Made by a program: the position numbers and the translations under genes
Shown here: positions 23,201 to 35,200 of the stretch, piece by piece
Layout: every line of letters starts with the position of its first letter
Numbering within the stretch: the first letter of the stretch is position 1
Source: Liolophura sinensis
Lineage: Eukaryota > Mollusca > Polyplacophora > Chitonida > Chitonidae
Direction: 5' to 3'
DNA: 64,000 nt
Assembly: GCF_032854445.1 (NCBI RefSeq)
Contig: NC_088300.1
Location: forward strand, 3,098,001-3,162,000
The notes under the pieces: generated by a model
Database searches by the model: none
The model's input: only the letters and a program-made list of their open reading frames with translations
Told to the model about the DNA's origin: nothing

Positions 23201-26200
23201 TTCACACAGAGTGTGAAGTCATTCCCACAGGTTGTCTGTTTGATGGGCACTCCCATGCTAGTTGATGTTCACTTGTTGATCATTTACAATACAGTATCTG
23301 TCACACAGAGTGTGAAGTCCTCCTCACAGGATGTCTGTTTGATGGGCACTCCCATTCACTTGTTGATCATGTACAATACACTACCTGTCACACAGAGCGT
23401 GAAGTCCTCCCAACAGGCTGCCTGTTTGATGGGCACTCCCATGCTGGTTGATATTCACTTGTTGATCATGTACAATACACTACCTGTCACACAGAGTGTG
23501 AAGTCCTCCCCACAGGCCGTCTGTTTGATGGGCACTCCCATGCTGGTTGATATTCACTTGTTGATCATGTACAATACACTATCTGTCAAACAGAGTGTGA
23601 AGTCCTCCTCACAGGCTGTCTGTTTGATGGGCACTCCCATGCTGGTTGATATTCACTTGTTGATCTTGTACAATACACTACCTGTCACACAGAGTGTGAA
23701 GTCCTCCCAACAGGCTGTCTGTTTGATGGGCACTCCCATTCACATGATCATCATGTACAATACACTACCTGTCACACAGAGCGTGAAGTCCTCCCAACAG
23801 GCTGCCTGTTTGATGGGCACTCCCATGCTAGTTGATATTCACTTGTTGATCATGTACAATACAGTATCTTTCACACAGAGTGTGAAGTCATTCCCACAGG
23901 TTGTCTGTTTGATGGGCACTCCCATGCTAGTTGATGTTCACTTGTTGATCATTTACAATACAGTATCTGTCACACAGAGTGTGAAGTCCTCCTCACAGGA
24001 TGTCTGTTTGATGGGCACTCCCATTCACTTGTTGATCATGTACAATACACTACCTGTCACACAGAGTGTGAAGTCCTCCCCACAGGCTGCCTGTTTGATG
24101 GGCACTCCCATTCACTTGTTGATCATGTACAATACACTACCTGTCACACAGAGCGTGAAGTCCTCCCAACAGGCTGCCTGATGGGCACTCCCATGCTGGT
24201 TGATATTCACTTGTTGATCATGTACAATACACTACCAGTCACACAGAGTGTGAAGTCCTCCCCACAGGCCGTCTGTTTGATGGGCACTCCCATGCTGGTT
24301 GTTATTCACACGATCATCATGTACAATACACTATCTGTCACACAGAGTGTGAAGTCCTCCTCACAGGCTGTCTGTTTGATGGGCACTCCCATGCTGGTTG
24401 ATATTCACTTGTTGATCTTGTACAATACACTACCTGTCACACAGAGTGTGAAGTCCTCCCAACAGGCCGCCTGTTTGATGGGCACTCCCATGCTGGTTGT
24501 TATTCACATAATCATCATGTACAATACACTACCTGTCACACAGAGTGTGAAGTCCTCCCAACAGGCTGCCTGTTTGATGGGCACTCCCATGCTGGTTGTT
24601 ATTCACATGATCATCATGTACAATACACTACCTGTCACACAGAGTGTGAAGTCCTCCCCACAGGCTGTCTGTTTGATGGGCACTCCCATCACATGATCAT
24701 CATTTACAATACACTACCTGTCACACAGAGTGTGAAGTCCTCCTCACAGGCTGTCTGTTTGATGGGCACTCCCATTCACTTGTTGATCATGTACAATACA
24801 CTACCTGTCACACAGAGTGTAAGTCCTCCCCACAGGCTGTCTGTTTGATGGGCACTCCCATGCTGGTTGTTATTCACATGATCATCATGTACAATACACT
24901 ACCTGTCACACAGAGTGTGAAGTCCTCCCCACAGGCTGCCTGTTTGATGGGGACTCCCTCTAGGGCATCCACCTTGCGGGGTATTCTGTACGCTGCTGTG
25001 TCACCATGACCCAGCTGACCTTCTATCTTGGTGTCTCCCTGAACATTCTGACAAAGACAACAAGAAGCAGATGAGATACACAGTTAACTGATGTCACTAT
25101 AGGCTTACTTACAGCATTCATATGACAAAGACAACAAGAAGCAGATGAGGTACACGGTTAACTGATGTCACTATAGGCCTACTTACAGCATTCATATGAC
25201 AAAGACAACAAGAAGCAGATGAAGTACACGGTTAACTGATGTCACTATAGGCCTACTTACAGCATTCATATGACAAAGACAACAAGAAGCAGATGAGGTA
25301 CAAGGTTAACTGATGTCACTAGAGGCCTACTTACAGCATTCATATGACAAAGACAACAAGAAGCAGATGACGTACACAGTTAACTGATGTCACTATAGGC
25401 CTACTTACAGCATTCATATGACAAAGACAACAAGAAGCAGATGAGATACACAGTTAACTGATGTCACTATAGGCCTATTTACAGCATCCATATGACAAGA
25501 CAACAAGAAGCAGATGAGGTACAAGGTTAACTGATGTCACTAGAGGCCTACTTACAGCATTCATATGACAAAGACAACAAGAAGCAGATGAGGTACACGG
25601 TTAACTGATGTCACTATAGGCCTACTTACAGCATTCATATGACAAAGACAACAAGAAGCAGATGAAGTACACGGTTAACTGATGTCACTATAGGCCTATT
25701 TACAACATTCATATGACAAAGACAACAAGAAACAGATGAGGTACATGGTTAATTGATGTCACTATAGGCCTACTTACGGCATTCATATGACAAAGACAAC
25801 AAGAAGCAGATGACGTACACAGTTAACTGATGTCACTAGAGGCCTACTTACAGCATTCATATGACAAAGACAACAAGAAGCAGATGAGATACACAGTTAA
25901 CTGATGTCACTATAGGCCTACTTACAGCATTCATATGACAAAGACAACAAGAAGCAGATGAGGTACACAGTTAACTGATGTCACTATAGGCTTACTTACA
26001 GCATTCATATGACAAAGACAACAAGAAGCAGATGAGGTACACAGTTAACTGATGTCACTATAGGCCTACTTACAGCATTCATATGACAATGACAACAAGA
26101 AGCAGATGAGATACACAGTTAACTGATGTCACTAGAGGCCTACTTACAGCATTCATATGACAATGACAACAAGAAGCAGATGAGGTACAAGGTTAACTGA

Positions 26201-29200
26201 TGTCACTATAGGCCTACTTACAGCATTCATATGACAAAGACAACAAGAAGCAGATGAGATACACAGTTAACTGATGTCATTATAGGCCTACTTACAGCAT
26301 TCATATGACAAAGACAACAAGAAGCAGATGAGGTACACAGTTAACTGATGTCACTATAGGCCTACTTACAGCATTCATATGACAATGACAACAAGAAACA
26401 GATGAGATACACAGTTAACTGATGTCACTATAGGCCTACTTTCAGCATTCATATGACAAAGACAACAAGAAGCAGATGAGGTACACAGTTAACTGATGTC
26501 ACTATAGGCCTACTTACAGCATTCATATGACAAAGACAACAAGAAGCAGATGAGGTACAAGGTTAACTGATGTCACTATAGGCCTATTTACAGCATTCAT
26601 ATGACAATGACAACAAGAAACAGATGAGATACACAGTTAACTGATGTCACTATAGGCCTATTTACAGCATTCATATGACAAAGACAACAAGAAGCAGATG
26701 AGATACACAGTTAACTGATGTCACTATAGGCCTATTTACAGCATTCATATGACAATGACAACAAGAAACAGATGAGATACACAGTTAACTGATGTCACTA
26801 TAGGCCTATTTACAGCATTCATATGACAAAGACAACAAGAAACAGATGAGATACACAGTTAACTGATGTCACTATAGGCCTACTTACAGCATTCATATGA
26901 CAAAGACAACAAGAAGCAGATGAGATACACAGTTAACTGATGTCACTATAGGCCTACTTACAGCATTCATATGACAATGACAACAAGAAACAGATGAGAT
27001 ACACAGTTAACTGATGTCACTATAGGCCTACTTACAGCATTCATATGACAAAGACAACAAGAAGCAGATGAGATACACAGTTAACTGATGTCACTAGAGG
27101 CCTACTTACAGCATTCATATGACAAAGACAAAAAGAAGCAGATGAGGTACACGGTTAACTGATGTCACTATAGGCCTACTTACAGCATTCATATGACAAA
27201 GACAACAAGAAGCAGATGAGGAACAAGGTTAACTGATGTCATTATAGGCCTATTTACAGCATTCATATGACAAAGACAACAAGAAGCAGATGAGATACAC
27301 AGTTAACTGATGTCACTAGAGGCTTACTTACATCATTCATATGACAAAGACAACAAGAAGCAGATGAGATACACAGTTAACTGATGTCACTATAGGCCTA
27401 CTTACAGCATTCATATGACAAAGACAACAAAAAGCAGATGAGGTACATAGTTAACTGATATCACTATAGGCCTACTTACAGCATTCATATGACAAAGACA
27501 ACAAGAAGCAGATGAGGTACAAGGTTAACTGATGTCACTATAGGCCTACTTACAGCATTCATATGACAAAGACAACAAGAAGCAGATGGGGTACACAGTT
27601 AACTGATGTCACTATAGGCCTACTTACAGCATTCATATGACAAAGACAACAAGAAGCAGATGAGATACACAGTTAACTGATGTCACTATAGGCCTATTTA
27701 CAGCATTCATATGACAAAGACAACAAGAAGCAGATGAGGTACACAGTTAACTGATGTCACTAGAAGCCTACTTACAGCATTCATACGACAAAGACAACAA
27801 GAAGCAGATGAGGTACACAGTTAACTGATGTCACTAGAGGCCTACTTACAGCATTCATACGACAAAGACAACAAGAAGCAGATGAGATACACAGTTAACT
27901 GATGTCACTATAGGCCTATTTACAGCATTCATATGACAAAGACAACAAGAAGCAGATGGGGTACACAGTTAACTGATGTCACTATAGGCCTACTTACAGC
28001 ATTCATATGACAAAGACAACAAGAAGCAGATGAGATACACAGTTAACTGATGTCACTATAGGCCTACTTACAGCATTCATATGACAAAGACAACAAGAAG
28101 CAGATGACGTACACAGTTAACTGATGTCACTGTAGGCCTACTTACAGCATTCATACGACAAAGACAACAAGAAGCAGATGAGGTACACAGTTAACTGATG
28201 TCACTGTAGGCCTATTTACAGCATTCATACGACAAAGACAACAAGAAGCAGATGAGGTACACAGTTAACTGATGTCACTATAGGCCTATTTACAGCATTC
28301 ATATGACAAAGACAACAAGAAGCAGATGAGGTAGAAGGTTAACTGATGTCACTATAGGCCTACTTACAGCATTCATACGACAAAGACAACAAGAAGCAGA
28401 TGAGGTACACGGTTAACTGATGTCACTATAGGCTTACTTACAGCATTCATATGACAAAGACAACAAGAAGCAGATGAGGTACATAGTTAACTGATGTCAC
28501 TATAGGCCTACTTACAGCATTCATATGACAAAGACAACAAGAAGCAGATGAGATACACAGTTAACTGATGTCACTATAGGCCTACTTACAGCATTCATAT
28601 GACAAAGACAACAAGAAGCAGATGAGGTACACAGTTAACTGATGTCACTATAGGCCTACTTACAGCATTCATATGACAAAGACAACAAGAAGCAGATGAC
28701 GTACACAGTTAACTGATGTCACTGTAGGCCTACTTACAGCATTCATACGACAAAGACAACAAGAAGCAGATGAGGTACACAGTTAACTGATGTCACTGTA
28801 GGCCTATTTACAGCATTCATATGACAAAGACAACAAGAAGCAGATGAGGTACACAGTTAACTGATGTCACTATAGGCCTATTTACAGCATTCATATGACA
28901 AAGACAACAAGAAGCAGATGAGGTACAAGGTTAACTGATGTCACTATAGGCCTACTTACAGCATTCATACGACAAAGACAACAAGAAGCAGATGAGGTAC
29001 ACGGTTAACTGATGTCACTATAGGCCTACTTACAGCATTCATATGACAAAGACAACAAGAAGCAGATGAGGTACATAGTTAACTGATGTCACTATAGGCC
29101 TACTTACAGCATTCATATGACAAAGACAACAAGAAGCAGATGAGGTACACAGTTAACTGATGTCACTAGAGGCCTACTTACAGCATTCATATGACAAAGA

Positions 29201-32200
29201 CAACAAGAAGCAGATGAGGTACACAGTTAACTGATGTCACTAGAGGCCTACTTACAGCATTCATACAACAAAGACAACAAGAAGCAGATGAGATACACAG
29301 TTAACTGATGTCACTATAGGCCTATTTACAGCATTCATATGACAAAGACAACAAGAAGCAGATGAGATACACGGTTAACTGATGTCACTATAGGCCTACT
29401 TACAGCATTCATATGACAAACACAACAAGAAACAGATGAGGTACACAGTTAACTGATGTCACTATAGGCCTACCTAAAGCATTCATATGACAAAGACAAC
29501 AAGAAGCAGATGACGTACACAGTTAACTGATGTCACTATAGGCCTACTTACAGCATTCATATGACAAAGACAACAAGAAGCAGATGAGGTACACGGTTAA
29601 CTGATGTCACTATAGGCCTACTTACAGCATTCACATGACAAAGATAACAAGAAGCAGATGAGGTACACGGTTAACTGATGTCACTATAGGCCTACTTACA
29701 GCATTCATACGACAAAGACAACAAGAAGCAGATGAGGTACAAGGTTAACTGATGTCACTATAGGCCTACTTACAGCATTCATATGACAAAGACAACAAGA
29801 AGCAGATGAGGTACACAGTTAACTGATGTCACTATAGGCCTACTTACAGCATTCATACGACAAAGACAACAAGAAGCAGATGAGGTACAAGGTTAACTGA
29901 TGTCACTATAGGCCTACTTACAGCATTCATATGACAAAGACAACAAGAAGCAGATGAGGTACACAGTTAACTGATGTCACTATAGGCCTACTTACAGCAT
30001 TCATATGACAAAGACAACAAGAAGCAGATGAGGTACACAGTTAACTGATGTCACTAGAGGCTTACTTACAGCATTCATATGACAACGACAACAAGAAGCA
30101 GATGAGATACACAGTTAACTGATGTCACTATAGGCCTACTTACAGCATTCATACGACAAAGACAACAAGAAGCAGATGAGGTACAAGGTTAACTGATGTC
30201 ACTATAGGCCTACTTACAGCATTCATATGACAAAGACAACAAGAAGCAGATGAGGAACAAGGTTAACTGATGTCACTATAGGCCTACTTACAGCATTCAT
30301 ATGACAAAGACAACAAGAAGCAGATGAGGTACAAGGTTAACTGATGTCACTATAGGCCTACTTACAGCATTCATATGACAAAGACAACAAGAAGCAGATG
30401 AGGTACACAGTTAACTGATGTCACTAGAGGCCTACTTACAGCATTCATATGACAAAGACAACAAGAAGCAGATGAGGTACACAGTTAACTGATGTCACTA
30501 TAGGCCTACTTACAGCATTCATATGACAAAGACAACAAGAAGCAGATGAGATACACGGTTAACTGATGTCACTATAGGCCTACTTACAGCATTCATATGA
30601 CAAAGACAACAAGAAGCAGATGAGATACACGGTTAACTGATGTCACTATAGGCCTACTTACAGCATTCATATGACAAAGACAACAAGAAGCAGATGAGGT
30701 ACACAGTTAACTGATGTCACTATAGGCCTACTTACAGCATTCATATGACAAAGACAACAAGAAGCAGATGAGGTACACGGTTAACTGATGTCACTATAGG
30801 CCTACTTACAGCATTCATATGACAAAGACAACAAGAAGCAGATGAGGTACAAGGTTAACTGATGTCACTAGAGGCCTACTTACAGCATTCATATGACAAA
30901 GACAACAAGAAGCAGATGAGGTACACTGTTAACTGATGTCACTATAGGCCTACTTACAGCATTCATATGACAAAGACAACAAGAAGCAGATGAGGTACAA
31001 GGTTAACTGATGTCACTATAGGCCTATTTACAGCATTCATACGACAAAGACAACAAGAAGCAGATGAGATACACAGTTAACTGATGTCACTATAGGCCTA
31101 CTTACAGCATTCATATGACAAAGACAACAAGAAGCAGATGACGTACACAGTTAACTGATGTCACTATAGGCCTACTTACAGCATTCATATGACAAAGACA
31201 ACAAGAAGCAGATGAGATACACAGTTAACTGATGTCACTATAGGCCTACTTACAGCATTCATATGACAAAGACAACAAGAAGCAGATGACGTACACGGTT
31301 AACTGATGTCACTATAGGCCTACTTACAGCATTCATATGACAAAGACAACAAGAAGCAGATGAGGTACACGGTTAACTGATGTCACTATAGGCCTACTTA
31401 CAGCATTCATATGACAAAGACAACAAGAAGCAGATGAGGTACAAGGTTAACTGATGTCACTAGAGGCCTACTTACAGCATTCATATGACAAAGACAACAA
31501 GAAGCAGATGAGGTACAAGGTTAACTGATGTCACTATAGGCCTACTTACAGCATTCATACGACAAAGACAACAAGAAGCAGATGAGGTACACGGTTAACT
31601 GATGTCACTATAGGCTTACTTACAGCATTCATATGACAAAGACAACAAGAAGCAGATGAGGTACATAGTTAACTGATGTCACTATAGGCCTACTTACAGC
31701 ATTCATATGACAAAGACAACAAGAAGCAGATGAGGTACACAGTTAACTGATGTCACTAGAGGCCTACTTACAGCATTCATATGACAAAGACAACAAGAAG
31801 CAGATGAGGTACACAGTTAACTGATGTCACTAGAGGCCTACTTACAGCATTCATACAACAAAGACAACAAGAAGCAGATGAGATACACAGTTAACTGATG
31901 TCACTATAGGCCTATTTACAGCATTCATATGACAAAGACAACAAGAAGCAGATGAGATACACGGTTAATTGATGTCACTATAGGCCTACTTACAGCATTC
32001 ATATGACAAACACAACAAGAAACAGATGAGGTACACAGTTAACTGATGTCACTATAGGCCTACCTAAAGCATTCATATGACAAAGACAACAAGAAGCAGA
32101 TGACGTACACAGTTAACTGATGTCACTATAGGCCTACTTACAGCATTCATATGACAAAGACAACAAGAAGCAGATGAGGTACACGGTTAACTGATGTCAC

Positions 32201-35200
32201 TATAGGCCTACTTACAGCATTCACATGACAAAGATAACAAGAAGCAGATGAGGTACACGGTTAACTGATGTCACTATAGGCCTACTTACAGCATTCATAC
32301 GACAAAGACAACAAGAAGCAGATGAGGTACAAGGTTAACTGATGTCACTATAGGCCTACTTACAGCATTCATATGACAAAGACAACAAGAAGCAGATGAG
32401 GTACACAGTTAACTGATGTCACTATAGGCCTACTTACAGCATTCATACGACAAAGACAACAAGAAGCAGATGAGGTACAAGGTTAACTGATGTCACTATA
32501 GGCCTACTTACAGCATTCATATGACAAAGACAACAAGAAGCAGATGAGGTACACAGTTAACTGATGTCACTATAGGCCTACTTACAGCATTCATATGACA
32601 AAGACAACAAGAAGCAGATGAGGTACACAGTTAACTGATGTCACTAGAGGCTTACTTACAGCATTCATATGACAACGACAACAAGAAGCAGATGAGATAC
32701 ACAGTTAACTGATGTCACTATAGGCCTACTTACAGCATTCATACGACAAAGACAACAAGAAGCAGATGAGGTACACGGTTAACTGATGTCACTATAGGCC
32801 TACTTACAGCATTCATATGACAAAGACAACAAGAAGCAGATGAGGTACAAGGTTAACTGATGTCACTATAGGCCTACTTACAGCATTCATACGACAAAGA
32901 CAACAAGAAGCAGATGAGATACACAGTTAACTGATGTCACTAGAGGCCTACTTACAGCATTCATACTACAAAGACAACAAGAAGCAGATGAGGTACACGG
33001 TTAACTGATGTCACTATAGGCCTACTTACAGCATTCATACGACAAAGACAACAAGAAGCAGATGAGGTACACAGTTAACTGATGTCACTATAGGCCTATT
33101 TACAGCATTCATATGACAAAGACAACAAGAAGCAGATGAGGTAGAAGGTTAACTGATGTCACTATAGGCCTACTTACAGCATTCATATGACAAAGATAAC
33201 AAGAAGCAGATGAGATACACAGTTAACTGATGTCACTAGAGGCCTACTTACAGCATTCATACTACAAAGACAACAAGAAGCAGATGAGGTACACGGTTAA
33301 CTGATGTCACTATAGGCCTACTTACAGCATTCATACGACAAAGACAACAAGAAGCAGATGAGGTACACAGTTAACTGATGTCACTATAGGCCTATTTACA
33401 GCATTCATATGACAACGACAACAAGAAGCAGATGAGGTACACAGTTAACTGATGTCACTAAAGGCCTATTTACAGCATTCATACGACAAAGACAACAAGA
33501 AGCAGATGAGGTACACAGTTAACTGATGTCACTATAGGCCTATTTACAGCATTCATATGACAAAGACAACAAGAAGCAGATGAGGTAGAAGGTTAACTGA
33601 TGTCACTATAGGCCTACTTACAGCATTCATACGACAAAGACAACAAGAAGCAGATGAGGTACACAGTTAACTGATGTCACTATAGGCCTATTTACAGCAT
33701 TCATATGACAAAGACAACAAGAAGCAGATGAGGTACAAGGTTAACTGATGTCACTATAGGCCTATTTACAGCATTCATATGACAAAGACAACAAGAAGCA
33801 GATGAGGTACAAGGTTAACTGATGTCACTATAGGCCTATTTACAGCATTCATACGACAAAGACAACAAGAAGCAGATGAGGTACACAGTTAACTGATGTC
33901 ACTATAGGCCTACTTACAGCATTCATACGACAAAGACAACAAGAAGCAGATGAGGTACACGGTTAACTGATGTCACTGTAGGCCTACTTACAGCATTCAT
34001 TTGACAAAGATAACAAGATGTAACATGAGTGATAATGCCCAGTCACTGTGTTGTGACAAATTAAAATTTTCAGAACATGTCAACGTTTTGACACATACAG
34101 GTGTGACTGTGAGGAACTCTGAGATGGCTGACTTAATTCTGTATTAATTTATTTGATTAGTGTTTTATGCCAAACTCAAGAATATTTCATTCTTTATGAA
34201 AGTGGCCAGCATTATGGTGGGAGGAAACCCACAGCCATCAGCACGTTGCTGGCAGACCTTCCAACCTATGGATGAGATGGCTGACAGCAGCGAACTAGAT
34301 TACATATAGTGATGAAATCCATCACAGCTGACTCTTTGATGACATGAAGACTTGTGTGAATAAATGTGAACATTATTGGTTGAAAACTGTTCAAAATTTT
34401 GTGTTTATAAAAAGATAGATGTCAAGGTCAGGGAATCCAATATGGCAGATAACAGCCATGCTGAATTTTGTACAGTGACAAAAATCAATTCCAATAGTTC
34501 TAGCAAATTGTTGAAGATATACTGTGCACGATACCAGGTTTGCCAGACAGATGCACAGACAAAAATTTAATTTATGCAAAGCTCCCTTTGTCCACTGATT
34601 CTGAAAACAAAGGCAAAGCTAAGGAAAATTTCAAGTAAATGTGTTAGCCAAAAGCTAATCAGTCTTAATTATTTTTCTGAAACATTATCTGCACAAGTCT
34701 TTTCAGACTTGAAATTCCATTTGACTTTGATGAGAAGCCAGAGCAGGCATGTGTACATGTAGAGAGAATGATCATCATACTTACAGCCCAAGTGTAAATT
34801 TCCTTCTCTATGGTGATGGCGACAAAATGGGAATGACCAGCCACAACCTTGGAAAAGAGTACTCAGCAAATCAGTGTCTTACATACGTGTGCTTCACTGA
34901 AGCTAGTGTGAGTATATTTCATAATGTTATAGCTGTGAATCAGATACTGAACATGGAAACTAACTGAAACTTGAGTTCTTCTGTACCTGATTAGAGTGCT
35001 TGAGCAACCTTTATGGCTAGTGGAATAAAATAACTATTCACTTATAAACATAATAAAAGGTTATAGAACCTACTGGAATAAAGTAATTATTCAATTATAA
35101 GTATAAGAAAAGATAAGCTTACCTGCATGGCACTTTTCCCTCCCTTGAACAGATCCAGCTTCTGCGGTGTCTGTTTGCCCCCTCCCCACTGGTACACCTG

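Noticed and set aside
21764-24181. An 805-codon open frame on the plus strand
   Set aside because: It is a 33-residue repeat caused by a 99-bp period without stops; the biology is on the other strand, where the units copy the end of NEK9 exon 13.
25049-34016. CRISPR-like array of direct repeats
   Set aside because: Period 74 with no unique spacers, eukaryotic intron location, no cas genes.
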